DNA of 64,000 nt from Branchipolynoe longqiensis. Its lineage: Eukaryota > Annelida > Polychaeta > Phyllodocida > Polynoidae. Of the stretch, positions 46,504 through 57,668 are shown piece after piece. How positions within the stretch are numbered: the stretch's first letter is position 1; every line of letters starts with the position of its first letter. The stretch lies in NCBI GenBank assembly GCA_030323885.1, contig JASIRB010000122.1, positions 163,111-227,110 on the forward strand. Direction: 5' to 3'. The position numbers were made by a program, and so were the translations under genes. Below the pieces are notes generated by a model. It ran no database searches, was not told the DNA's origin, and was given only the letters and a program-made list of their open reading frames with translations.

Positions 46504-46601
46504 ACCAGCAGTGGAATGAGGAAGACCAGTCGTCTATGACTGAAATTTCCCCTGCTTAAACAACTAATGGACCAACAAAAAAAAAAACAAAAAAAAAACA
46601 A
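46504..46601 (+). mobile_element. Same SINE family, 5'-truncated, opposite orientation
   Basis: accagcagtggaatgaggaa through gtcgtctatgactg and caactaatggacc to an A-rich tail matches the 3' 80 bp of the minus-strand SINE at 46068-46390. Confidence 0.85.
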
Positions 46602-46786
46602 CAGATAGGAGTTGTACTGGTAGCGGTTATTCTACCAGCACAGATGTGATGTCATCGCTCCTAGCAAACCCCAGCCAAGAGGTGGGTTACTGGGGGTCGG
46701 GTCGTTTTGCACATGGCACGTGTATTTGTCGACTCCACTCGCGGTGTTCTATTTGAAATTCTGACGACTCGGGTGCCACGAGTCCA

Positions 46787-47136
46787 CAGGTGTGGCGGTT
46801 TCAGCGCCCGGTCAGCTTCAGCGGCCTGTCGTGGCTTCTGCGCATGCGCGGATTTTCGCACGTTGCGGTGAGCACTGCTATTTGTTTTGTTTACACTCGG
46901 CGATTCGACGCTGATCTAGCTGCTATGTTAATATCGCTTGGAATTTAAGGTTAATTTAATTAAATTTCATTATTTGAGTATGTAATTCTGTTAAATATGA
47001 TCGCATTCAATAGATTTCGGCCTAATTGGTCCCTAACACTGCCGGGCACCAGCTGAGCTTGTAGCCAGCGAGGCCACGGGTGTTTTGACCACCGCAGGGC
47101 GCTGAAACTGACCGAGCGCTGAAACCGCCACACCTG
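46787..47136. mobile_element. 350-bp TIR element (core B between GGTGTGGCG termini)
   Basis: 44-bp TIRs starting caggtgtggcggtttcagcg with a few mismatches (46787-46830 and 47093-47136). The ~200-bp core (gagcactgctatttgtt... to ccctaacactgccgg) is nearly identical to 57217-57430, where the flanking inverted repeats are different. Outside the TIRs lie ~80-bp direct repeats (ctccactcgcggtgttctat) at about 46730 and 47193. Confidence 0.82.
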
Positions 47137-47314
47137 GTCGTGTTAATCGATTACGGCCGACGTCGGTTACTGGCATGTGTATTTTTAGCTCCACTCGCGG
47201 TGTTCTATTTGAAATCCTAAAGCCTCGGGTGACGCGAGTCGCCCGGGGCGTCATAATCGAATACGGCCATCGATCTTGCCAAGGGCGGTCGTGCTCGCAC
47301 TGCCGAGGCAAGGG

Positions 47315-47820
47315 CCGGTGTCGCAGTTTCAAAGCCCGGTCAGTTTCAACGGCCCGTCAGTTTCATGCGCATGTGTCAAAATCTAACATCATCGTCACTA
47401 ACCTTATAAATTTAATATAATGTTTTTGGTAAAGATGTTTTCTACATGTGTACAAAGCGATTTGTTTCTAGGTGGTGTGGTTTTAGAGATATATCACTTT
47501 TCCTGTATTTTATGTATTAAGATTGCTAGCAACCATTGACAATGCCTTGAGTTTGACAGTACGCACAGTGCAAAACCTTAGTTTTATTCAAAATTAATAC
47601 TAATCAAGAACCCTAACCGTATAAATTTAATACAGTCTTTTTGGTAAAGATGTTTTCTATATGTGTACCAAGCGATTTGTTAATAAGTGGTGTAGTTTTA
47701 GAGATATTTCACTTTTGCTGTATTTTCTGTATGAAGATTGCTCATGACCATTGACAATGCCTTGAGTTTGAGTCCATACGGGCCATTGAAACTGACCGGG
47801 CTTTGAAACTGCGACACCGG
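47315..47820. mobile_element. 506-bp TIR element (tandem core A between CCGGTGTCGC termini)
   Basis: 41-bp TIRs starting ccggtgtcgcagtttcaaag with one mismatch. The core is two monomers of the ~210-bp repeat found at 15771-16401. The TIR resembles that of the neighbouring 46787-47136 element (GGTGT-GC-GTTTCA...GGTCAGTTTCA), though the cores differ. No target duplication was found. Confidence 0.85.
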
Positions 47821-47827
47821 TGTAGTA

Positions 47828-48576
47828 AGTTCAAAACACTACCCCACAAAAACACTAAGGTAGTGTTTTGAACCTAGGTTCAAAACACTACCATAGTGTT
47901 TTGAACCTAGTTGAAGGTAGGTTCAAAACACTACTGTGGCCACGCTCAAAACACTATCATTAAGTTCAAAACACTACCCCTAAGTTCAAAACACTACTCT
48001 AAAAAATATGTTATAAATGCTGCATATTCAGTTTCATTTGTAGTAGCGTGATGCAGTATGCAGTAAGGTGGGGCAGTAGGGGTTGTTTTTGTTGTTGTTG
48101 ATTGTTGTTTTATGTCCTATCAACATCTAAGGTCATATTAGGGCGGGTACCGACTTGTGACAGTGCACACTCATGGATACGTTAGGCTACGTATTAGGGT
48201 AGGACATAAAAACAACAACAAACAAAAAGATACATATGGGGCGCATCGAGATACGTTAGAGTCGCTGGAATAACGTTACGCGAATGCTAGGCAGACATCG
48301 CGCACGTGAGGGTCGTTCCCACACATTGCGCCAAACTGTTGCTTTTTGTTGTTTTACGTCCTAGCAACAGGACGGCGCATCAAACTTTTACCACAACGTC
48401 ATGCTACTGCCATGTCATGAGTGTTTTGAACTTGGGTAGTGTTTTCAACGTATGTAGGGGTAGTGTTTTGAACTTAACAGTAGTGTTTTGAACCTAAGCT
48501 CAAAACACTACCGTGGTGTTTTGAACCTAGGTTCAAAACACTACCGTAGTGTTCTAAACGGGGTAGTGTTTTGAAC
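47828..48576. mobile_element. 749-bp foldback element of palindromic units
   Basis: Both ends are arrays of gttcaaaacactac and its complement gtagtgttttgaac in alternating orientation (47828-48001 and 48418-48576), with perfect palindromes such as gtgttttgaacctaggttca. The middle carries inverted ttgttttatgtcctatcaac-type words. No coding capacity. It starts immediately after the 47315-47820 element. Confidence 0.82.
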
Positions 48577-49703
48577 GTCCTACACCGGATCCGTTGACCC
48601 GACCCCCCCCCCCCACACACACACATACACTCATGCATGTCCCAGCGACCTCTGCTTGCAGTGGAATTAGCGCAAAGAAGCGTCAAAGAAATCTTACTGT
48701 AGAGACGTCTTTTGTCAAATACAATTATTCTAGCGTGCTGCCGTAATTAATAAGGAATACAGTCACGACTATTACTTTAATAGACTATGTACTACATACA
48801 ATTCTTGACTGCTCGTAAACTAACAGAACATGTTCTCTGCTTTAAAGGTGTGTCCATACGGCTATTCTTCCTACCTTGTATATTATGAATAGGAACAAAA
48901 TTGAACCTGAGCTTAATGGTCAAGGTTTTGGTGTTTGATGCTATTAAAATGCTGGTGTTAACCTGTAATCACCTTACAATACAGATTTTAATGTGTCAGA
49001 GGTAGTTAAAAGAAATTAATTAATTAATTAAATAAATGGTTGGCTTCTGACCATCTTCTTGGTGAAAATCTCGGTGAGAATAATAACACAACACTTCAAA
49101 GTGCGCATGCTCTGAGTCCATAATGAATATTTCTCTTGCTAGGAAATGGAAGAAGTTATATGAGTATTTTCAGAGACTAGCCCCGTTAGCTCGAAGAGGG
49201 AAACCGTTTTGGGGACTTCAGAAGTAGACACATATGTGGCTCGAGATTGAATAATAAGTTGCCTCTTGGGAACCAGACCTTGGAGCCTGGAGAACTAATG
49301 CTTTCTCCTTCTATGAGAAGGGCAGATTGATTCAAATGATACTCCACAACATACAGGAGGAGGTATCAAAGGCTTCTCTTGGCTCCACATTGGACATACC
49401 AAGTTTCAGGAATTCTTCCTCTCAACCTAATGGAACGGCCACTCAAAGGACTGCGTGGCAGGCGAGGCAATAAGGGCGACAACACTGATGATTTCTCTTC
49501 GGAATCACTCCTTGGGGGAGTATAAGGTAAGTGACGAAGTTCACAATTATCTCAAGTTTACGTGGTGTCATTCGAGTCAGAAAGGATTTTTCTTTTTGAA
49601 ACAGGTGGGCATTGTGGGGTGAGAAAAGAAATCTGCTTATTTTGAACCCCTCTATTGCCAATGTCTTGGAATATTTAAAACAGTATTTTGAAACTGATGT
49701 ACG
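48577..49703. other. Non-coding or unrecognised region
   Basis: A short poly-C/(CA)n tract lies at 48604-48630, then AT-rich sequence. 49140-49700 is less AT-rich and may be a decayed retroelement part, but no domain is recognisable. Confidence 0.45.
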
Positions 49704-50267
49704 TTATGTTGCTATCAACAGCCAGGTGGGATGTGAGTGTGATTCTCCCCTAGGGAGAAGGTAAGACTCGAGGTAGCACAGGGTGTGGTGTCTGCGTTGC
49801 CTCAGTAGGTAGACGATGGCATTTGTTGTTCGGGCGCATGCTAATGAGGAAGTACGGCACCCGAATGGCAGAGCAACATCGAAGTAGGTCATTCCATCCA
49901 GGTTTATACCGTATAGGGGAATCGAGAGGGGGCAGGCACGCATTTGTCGATATGCCCGCGCCAGGTCGGCAGACCAGAGGTACCAGGTGTCTCCGAGACG
50001 TGTCACCTCATCGGCTAGGTCTTGTATGCCGGGTAGTGTATAAGTCATCGGTCGTCCCTGGTACTGGCCCTTTCTGATGCCCGAGTTGACACTCGCTCCC
50101 CTGGGGTAACTGAGGTCCACGATGATCCGCCTCTCGTTGGTGTTCTTCTTTGGGCGGGTCATCATCGGGCTGGTCTGCACCCAGGGTAAGAAGGGAGGCC
50201 TCTCGAAGGGCCCGAGGAGTGCGCCGTGGCTGACCTCGGTGTGCACGTAAGCCTGTATCCAGGTCAT
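49704..50267 (-). pseudogene. Ngaro/DIRS-type RT, truncated at the active site
   Basis: Shows GALLGPFERPPFLPW, RRIIVDLSYPRGASVN, LWSADLARAYRQMRACPL (motif A Asp) and DVALPFGCRTSSLACARTTN. Where the YLDDYL catalytic motif should be, it reads CYLESYLLPRGE and leaves the family pattern within a few residues. The joint near 49752 contains a ctcccctaggggag palindrome. The protein cannot be catalytic. Confidence 0.8.
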
Positions 50268-51215
50268 GTCTGCCGGGTCATCCTTGTGATTGGCGCTCGA
50301 GGGGATGGGTGGTTGTTCTCCGGTGAAGTCTGTGGGGAAGCCAAACTCTAGGTACTCCAGCAGCTGTTGGTCGTGGTATCCTGTGAGATGCTCTCTCTGT
50401 TTATTTTAAGGCCTGATGGTACTGGCACGCGGGCGATGACATGGTTAGGCAAGCCTGTCTCGCGAACCCTGTCGTATATAGTCCGATAAGTGTCGTCGGA
50501 CCAAGCCTCTACGACTGTGGAGGGTCAGTCGGTATGAAGCTGGTGTGTGTGGAGGGTTGTAGGGCATGGCTGGTGATGTTAGGTCGCCGTTTGTTATAGC
50601 GTCGATGTCATCCTCCGCTTGTCGTCTGGCGTCGTAGGTAAGGGCCTGGTCGGTCTCAAGATGGGCCTCCCTGTGTTGTGAGTACACACCGACGATGTTT
50701 GGGAGAGCTGCTCCCATGTTGTTGCCGGTCGGAGGTCTGACAGGGAGGGCGGGGGTGATTGTGCCCGCTGCTGTATGGATGTGGTGTTGTCGGATGGGCG
50801 TGTCCGGTGTGTAGACTGCGCCGTGGTAGGGGGCGTGGCCGCCATTGGTCAGAATGGCGGCAGGCGTGTTGGGTGTATGTAGGCTGTTGTCGGGGCGGTA
50901 GTGTACAGAGCGGGTCAGTAGGTCACCCGTGCTTGTGGTGCTATCCAGGCCAGCTGTGGCGGAGGTGTGACTCGCTTAATGGTGTCACCTCCCGGGTGTC
51001 GGCGGTCGAGCACGTGGCGGTAATTGGGTCACTGGCAGCGTGGGTAGCGGCGCTGGCATGTTCGCTGGTTTCTATGCCGTGGGTAGGGTGGGCGTCATGG
51101 TGTGGGCTGTAGTGGTTAAGTCTATGGGGGTTACCTTGTTTATCGTCTGTGTAGTAGACATCGGACGGAGGCTCAGTACCGCCGTAAGGTACTGTGGTAA
51201 CTGCCACCGGCCGGC

Positions 51216-52442
51216 CTACTGAAAACCCGCACCTGAGGATTCAGTTTCCGCCGCTTGTTTCTTCTCTAGAGCGCGTTTTTTGTTATTACATTCGTTTTCT
51301 CTATGGAGATTCGCTTTTCGGTACTTATTCGCACACCAAGGGCATACGTGGCAGTAACGGTTCGGTAGTGTGCCGTGTGTAGCTGAGTGACCGCAGTCGT
51401 TGCCCCAGTTCCACTGATGGCATGGGCGCCCGTCTGTGACTGTCGAGAACTCGGTGCGGCTGCCGTGGTCATAACCCCCGTAATCCTCCGTGCATTTAGG
51501 GTAATCGTTAGCCTTTTTCTTTTTTGTCGCCAGTCGACTGCCGACTGCCTGAGCGTCCCTCTGGACATCTTTGATCGCGTATATGTCATCCCATCCCCGT
51601 GGTAGGCACCTGTCGTCAATCATACTGAACACGCGTTCAGACCACAGTAAACACGTGTCCCAGTCCCAGTCCAGCGCCATTGTGCTGAGTTGCTCCTGGT
51701 GTTCGTGCAGCGGCTCTATCCAGGATGTCGGCACGCTTGAGTCTTTACACATCCTGAACAGTGCGCTAAAGTACTCCATACACATGCTCTCACCCAAGCC
51801 AACTTTTCCCTTCCTGTCTCCTCTGATTATGAATGTGTGGCGCATGAGTGATATACTACCTCTTTTGCTTGAGCGGGAACCTTTGTCTCTGAATAAGTCC
51901 TCGATAGATCCCCTGTGGTCCGACTCGGAATCGCTGTAGGAGGGGGACCTTTTCCTGTTGTATCTCCTGCGTGGTCGTATGCTCTCCTCGCGGTGGCTGT
52001 GATGGCTCCGGAGGTCTGGGGATCGTGTGGTAGTGTGAGAGCGGCTCCTGCTGCGTCGTTTTCGTCTTGGGCTGGCGCAGCGGCGGCCATTACGGGAACC
52101 ATGTGTCGCCGATTCCGTTACTGCCGCCGTGTTCGTCGTCATCACCGACACTCGGTCCTTCGCCGACTCAAGTGCATTAATCCTGTTGATAAGGGCATTC
52201 GTGACCGTGTCGAGTTTATCGCTTAGTGTTTTTTCAATCCTTGTTAAGTCGTTAGTTGGGGTGATCGATTGGCTTGTCAGTTGTCGATTGGAGCCGTCCG
52301 TCTCGTTGCTGTCTGGCATGTGTAAGGATGATCCTACCGGCCTCGTTCCTTTAGGTGTTGTAACGAACACCTTTGTCACGATGGAGCGGGGGCGGCCTCT
52401 GGATATGGGTGTTCGTTTTGGTATCCTTATTTCTTTTGGCAT
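51216..52442 (-). CDS. Gag-like nucleic-acid-binding protein of the Ngaro-type element
   Basis: 408 residues, open. An N-terminal coiled segment (LTRIEKTLSDKLDTVTNALI) is followed by an Arg/Ser-rich stretch (RRKRRSRSRSH; RRRYNRKRSPSYSDSES), a globular region (MCMEYFSALFRMCKD) and a C-terminal Cys/His motif (CHQWNWGNDCGHSATHG, YCHVCPWC, HRENEC) like the CxxWN..C..H zinc motif of DIRS/Ngaro gag proteins. RNA binding is inferred. Integrity is striking beside the truncated RT. Confidence 0.78.
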   Translation of the reverse strand: MPKEIRIPKRTPISRGRPRSIVTKVFVTTPKGTRPVGSSLHMPDSNETDGSNRQLTSQSITPTNDLTRIEKTLSDKLDTVTNALINRINALESAKDRVSVMTTNTAAVTESATHGSRNGRRCASPRRKRRSRSRSHTTTRSPDLRSHHSHREESIRPRRRYNRKRSPSYSDSESDHRGSIEDLFRDKGSRSSKRGSISLMRHTFIIRGDRKGKVGLGESMCMEYFSALFRMCKDSSVPTSWIEPLHEHQEQLSTMALDWDWDTCLLWSERVFSMIDDRCLPRGWDDIYAIKDVQRDAQAVGSRLATKKKKANDYPKCTEDYGGYDHGSRTEFSTVTDGRPCHQWNWGNDCGHSATHGTLPNRYCHVCPWCANKYRKANLHRENECNNKKRALEKKQAAETESSGAGFQ

Positions 52443-53060
52443 TTGTGTGAGGGTCTTGCGACGTCGGATCCTGAATCAGACGGGTCTAGTGGTCGTGTTG
52501 GTATCCAGGCGTCGACTGCCGGTTGGTCGTGTGCGAGCGGTCAGCGTAGTTTCGTATGATGCGTTTTTGAATCGATAGGTGGCGCCAGGTTCGGGCCGGG
52601 CTAAGTGGAGTCGCGCTGGGGCGATCCGAGTGAGGCAGTTTGTCCGTAAATCGTCAGGTGGCAGCACGGTCGTAGTGCTTGAAAGTCTACCACCCCGCGT
52701 CCCACTGCGAATTACCCATGTTAGGGCCAACATGGACAATGACTGCTTAGTAATCACAAAACGCTGAGAGATGATGTTTGGCGCAAAGTAGTAAACATAA
52801 ATAGGGTGGGAGTCATACACCATATGCTGAGTCTCTGATTGGATTAACCCATGTCACGTTATGTCTATGCGTCCGGCGAATGTTGCCATGTCATGACATG
52901 CTAACATATACTGAGCAGAAGCCCGGACAGACTTAATAATACTGGGTTAATTACCCGAATTAGTGCTAATGAACTGGCTGGGCGACGAACGATGAGCGGG
53001 CTTGTACGTGACGTACGACGGGGATTTGCCAACAGCAGGAACCCCAGTGTAGGGCTATAC
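52443..53060. other. Region upstream of the Ngaro-type gag
   Basis: No open frame is supported. It probably includes the 5' untranslated part of the Ngaro-type element; no terminal repeat could be matched to the other side. Confidence 0.4.
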
Positions 53061-53065
53061 ACTTA

Positions 53066-53760
53066 TACACAGCCCACACACACTCACCCACACTCTCCCC
53101 ACACGGACATGCACCCTCCTCACACAGCCTTATACACAGCCCACACAAACTCACCCAATCTCCCCACACGGACATGCACTCTCCTCACACAGCCTTATAC
53201 ACAGCCCATACATACTCGCCCACGCTCTCCCCACATGGACATGCACTCTCCTCACACAACCCACACATAGACTCACACAGCCCACACAAAGACTCACCCA
53301 CACTCTCCCCACATGGACATACACTCTCCGCACACAGCCTTATACACAGCCCACACAGACTCACCCACACTCTCCCCACAGGGACATGCACTCTCCTCAC
53401 ACAGCCTTATACACAACCCACACACATACTCACCCACGCTCTCCCCACATGGACATACACTCTCCGCACACAGCCTTACACACAGCCCACACACCGACTA
53501 ACCTATACTCTCTCCACGCGGACATTCACTCTCCTCACTCAGCCTTATACACAGCCCACACAGATTCACCCCACTCTCCCCACATGGACACACTCTCTCC
53601 TCACACAGCCTTATATACAGCCCACACCGATTCACCCCACTCTCCCCACACGGACATACTCTCTCCTCACACAGCCTTATATACAGCCCACACACAGACT
53701 CACCCACACTCTCGATACATGGACGCACACTCTCCGCACAAACCTTATACACAGCCCATA
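53066..53760. repeat. ~67-bp minisatellite
   Basis: About ten copies of a unit containing ctctccccacacggacatgc, actctcctcacacagcctta and tacacagcccacacagactc. Degenerate cacacagcctt units continue to about 53950. Confidence 0.9.
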
Positions 53761-53959
53761 CAAGACCTATATGCACAGCTTTACACATTCTCCTTACAGG
53801 GCCTTACACATTTTCTGCTCAAACAGCCTTTCACACACTATCCGCAGAAAGCCTTGCACACTCTCCACACACAGCCTTGCTCTCCACACATATCCTTGCT
53901 TTCCACACACAGCCTTACTCTTCACACACAGCCTTACACACTCTCCACACAATACACAT

Positions 53960-54975
53960 CTATATATAATATTTATGTAGTATTATTTACTATGCCTATA
54001 TAATCAGTGTGAATATTAATGACTAAATGGTTATTATCTAGATATATCTGTTTACTGCTAATTGGCCCCGGCCTTCCAATTGCTGCGGGCACGCAACCAT
54101 ACAGCCTTGAACACATGCTCACCACATACTCTCCACACGTAGACTCAGCCCACCTCACACACCGCCTCACCGTCTCACATACTCACCACAGTCTTGCACA
54201 TACTCTAGGTCCCTTAGTGTCCCACCCCACACCCTTCCTCATGCAACACCCAACCTGCCTCCATACCCCGATCTATTCGTAATCCTTACATTTACATTTG
54301 TTTGACATATGCCACTTCCGAGAGAAACATACTGCTGGTTTTGTGAACTCACCGTTAGAAACAAAGGGAAAAAGACACGCTTAAAGAAATTTCACTTTCA
54401 GTTTCTTTTTCATTTCAGTGACGGCGGTTCTGTGGGGGCTTAAATTAATTTCAACAGTAGCAGTCATGTTTTTCCCGGCTGTTTGACAAACCCTCTCTGG
54501 TCTCTTAGACCTGTCCCATCCCACACTTAAACAGTAGGAAGTGTAGCCAAGTTAACTGAATGAAGTGATGAACTACTATTGCAGCGTGATATGTAACAAC
54601 TCCAGTGATTCTATTTTTAAATATCCTGATGAATATAGGAAATAAACCAGACATTGTTAGGACAGTGTGGAATTAATGTGTTGAAGAGTATTGTAAACTT
54701 TTGGAGAGGCTGTGAATCGATCAGATGAGTGGGTAAAACAGCCTCATTGGTCGACTGTGTTATAGTTAGCTGTTCTAATAACCCCACTACCCCACCAGGT
54801 TCATTTCACACTATTATTAGCAAAGGGGGCTACATTGTTGACACGGGTAGGAGTGAGCCCGAGGCGAGTGAAGCGGATCCATTACTTTCACTACACCTGC
54901 ACTGTTATATTTATCAAATGAACGATGTAGAAAGTGATGACAAACAAAACCTTTGTTAAATAAGAGCCCGAGTGA
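53960..54975. other. Non-coding region
   Basis: AT-rich beginning, then unremarkable mixed sequence. Nothing recognised. Confidence 0.4.
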
Positions 54976-55073
54976 TTAGCACATGACAGTGAGATGCGTC
55001 CCACTAATTCCAACAACAAGCACGTGACAATGAGCTGCGTCCCACTAATTCCAACAGCAAGCACATTGAAGAA
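54976..55073. repeat. 41-bp minisatellite, segment 1
   Basis: Two and a half units of attccaacaacaagcacgtg followed by acaatgagctgcgtcccacta. This is the left remnant of the array that continues at 55906 and 58727. Confidence 0.9.
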
Positions 55074-55905
55074 TTTACTGCTGGCCGTCGCAGTTAGTCC
55101 TCTTATACTTACTTCTATCAGGAGGATCCTGGCAACTGTCTGCCAGCCCCTCCCCCCCCACCCCCACCCCCACCCCCACCCCCACTAAATACCAAAGCAC
55201 AACTCATAAGAAAGAAAGGGAGACAAGTCACACGAGAATGACAGTGATAAGGTTGAGCTTTATTGCTACAACTCTTGTTCACCTACTAGTGACTTGCCAC
55301 CCTGACTCACTTATAACCTGCTACACAGACCCACAGAGCTTCTGCATGTTCAGTCAAAATCAGTGCCTACAGCCCATTGAACCTAAGTCCTATGGGTGTT
55401 ACACACAGCTCAGCGGTGAACTGTTTCCTTTGGTATGTCTAGAGTGAGTGTGTGGTATGTCCAGCAAGTGCAAGGAGTTCAAGGGTGACTGATCGGCAGC
55501 CTGGGAGGGGTGGCGCCCAAGAGTCACTCAACCCCAGGGCAGGTGGTGACCCTAATGTATGCAGAATGGCTGGGTGTGCTTACCCAGTGGTCCTGCTGTA
55601 ACAACTAGTCGCCATACAGTTACATTAAACAATAATACATGTCCCTCTCCCTTTTGCACTCTTCTTGGTGCATGGAGGGAACATTCCTGTAATTAGTAAC
55701 CGTATCTTAATATCCGGACATCATACCGCAATCCTGGTCACCGTGCATCATAACATTTACACATAGTTATTTCCATGTCACACAGCAAGTGGGCACACAT
55801 TGCATCACTATTACATATCAATGGTCCCCAACTCCGTGGCCCAAGATATTGATATGCATCCAAGCTTGGCTATCACGACCAAAAGACGTATATTTTCACA
55901 ATGCG
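55074..55905. mobile_element. LTR-like repeat, copy 2, inserted in the 41-bp array
   Basis: Starts attgaagaatttactgctgg and ends tattttcacaat, with satellite on both sides (aagcac before, cgacaatgagc after). It is collinear with 42260-43130. It contains a (cccca)n tract at 55150-55190 and a minus-strand AATAAAGC. Size and lack of genes suggest a solo LTR; the target duplication is unclear. Confidence 0.65.
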
Positions 55906-56935
55906 ACAATGAGCTGCGTCCTACTAATTTCAAGGACAAGCACATGACAATGAGATGCATCCTGCTAATTCCAACAACAAGCATGTGACAATGAGCTGCA
56001 TCCCGGTAATCCCAACAACAAGCACATGACAATGAGCTGCGTCCCACTAATTCCAACAACAAGCATGTGACAATGAGCTGCGTCCCACTAATTCCAACGA
56101 CAAGCAAATGACAATGAGCTACGACCTACTAATTCAAACAACAAACACGTGACAATGAGCTGCATCCTACTAATTCCAAACAGCAAGCATGTGACAATGA
56201 CCTGTGCCCTACTGATTCCAACAGCAAGCACGTGACAATGAGCTGTGTCCTACTAATTCCAACAACAAGCATGTGACAATGAGCTGCGTCCCACTAATTC
56301 CAACAACAAGCATGTGACAAAGAACTGCATCCCGCTAGTTCCAACAACAAGCACGTGACAATGAGCTGCATCCCGCTAATTACAACAATAAGCACATGAC
56401 AATGAGCGGCGTCCCGCTAATTCCAACAACAAGCACGTGACAATGAGCTGCGTCCCACTAATTCCAACAACAAGCACGTGACAATGAGCCGCATCCTACT
56501 CATTCCAACAACAAGCATGTGACAATGAACTGCATCGCGCTAGTTCCACCAACAAGCACATGACAATGAGCTGCATCCCACTAATTCCAACAACAAGCAT
56601 GTGACAATGAACTGCATCCCACTAGTTCCAACAACAAGGACGTGACAATGAGCTGCATCCACTAATTCCAACAACAAGCACCTGACAATGAGCTGCGTCC
56701 CACTAATTCCAACAACAAGCACGTGACAATGAGCTGCGTCCTACTCATTCCAACAAGAAGCATGTGACAATGAGCTGCGTCCCACTCATTCCAACAACAA
56801 GCATGTGTCAATGAGCTGCGTCCTACTCATTCCAACAACAAGCATGTGACAATGAGCTGCGTCCTACTCATTCCAACAACAAGCATGTGACAATGAGCTG
56901 CGTCCTATTCATTCCAACAACAAGCATTTGACTAT
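55906..56935. repeat. 41-bp minisatellite, main segment
   Basis: About 25 units of attccaacaacaagcatgtg plus acaatgagctgcgtcccacta; variants affect cgtg/catg and the last bases. It ends at the MITE at 56936. Confidence 0.95.
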
Positions 56936-57637
56936 AGCCCTGTTTACATGGGCGATTTAAAACGCCTCATATAAAACGACTTGCCTAGATCGATTGACAT
57001 TTGTCATGTAAACGCGATGCTGAGGCATTTTAGGGCTGAATCGATTCATATAAATCGGTAGATGTAAACCACCTTAGCCGTGTTTACACGGGGAATTGTG
57101 AAACAATCTAGACAAAGCGATTTATATGAAGCGTTTTAGAGGCGCGTTTACACGGACGGAGTTCGAAAGTGTTTTGGTGCCGGGAACCAGCAGCCTTAGT
57201 GGTCCGCCTGTAGCCGGCGAGCACTGCTATTTGTTTAGTTTACACTTGGCGATTCGACAACGATGTAGCCGTTACGTTAATATCGCTTGGAATTTAAGGT
57301 TAATTTAATTAAATTTCATTATTTGAGTATGTAATTCTGTTAAATATGATCGCATTCAATAGATTTCGGCCTAATCGGTCCCTAACACTGCCGGACACCA
57401 GCGATAGTTACAACTGAGCTTGTAGCCGGCGAGCACTGCTATTTTACACTATCGCCGCCCGGGAACCAGCTGAATCGCTTCAAATAAACCACCTCGCGAC
57501 ATGGTATAGATGAACCATTTCATATGAATCAATTCAGCCCTAAAACACCACAGCGTCGCGTCTACACGGCAAATGTGAATCGATCTAGGCAAGGCGTTTT
57601 ATATGTGGCATTTTAAATCGCCCGTGTAAACAGGGCT
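56936..57637. mobile_element. 702-bp MITE with ~125-bp inverted ends, enclosing core B
   Basis: Ends agccctgtttacatgggcga and (reversed) agccctgtttacacgggcga; pairing continues through cgccttgcctagatcgatt and ttttagggctgaat. A second inverted ccgtgtttacac word lies inside at 57077. The centre (57217-57430) is the same ~200-bp core as in 46787-47136. Confidence 0.85.
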
Positions 57638-57668
57638 CTTGAGAGGTAGTATAGATGAAACGATTCAG

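Larger units (their letters stand above)
49704..52442 (-). mobile_element. Ngaro/DIRS-type retrotransposon, 3'-truncated
   Basis: Reads on the minus strand: gag-like ORF (52442-51216), a low-conservation linker (51215-50270) and the N-terminal half of a YR-retrotransposon RT (50267-49752). No RNase H, recombinase or split repeat was found on the lower-coordinate side, so the element is cut off at the RT active site. It is distinct in sequence from the DIRS element at 20256. Confidence 0.82.

Noticed and set aside
53174..54003. Overlapping His/Ser/Thr-rich frames of about 200-270 codons
   Set aside because: They follow the 67-bp minisatellite and lose meaning beyond it.
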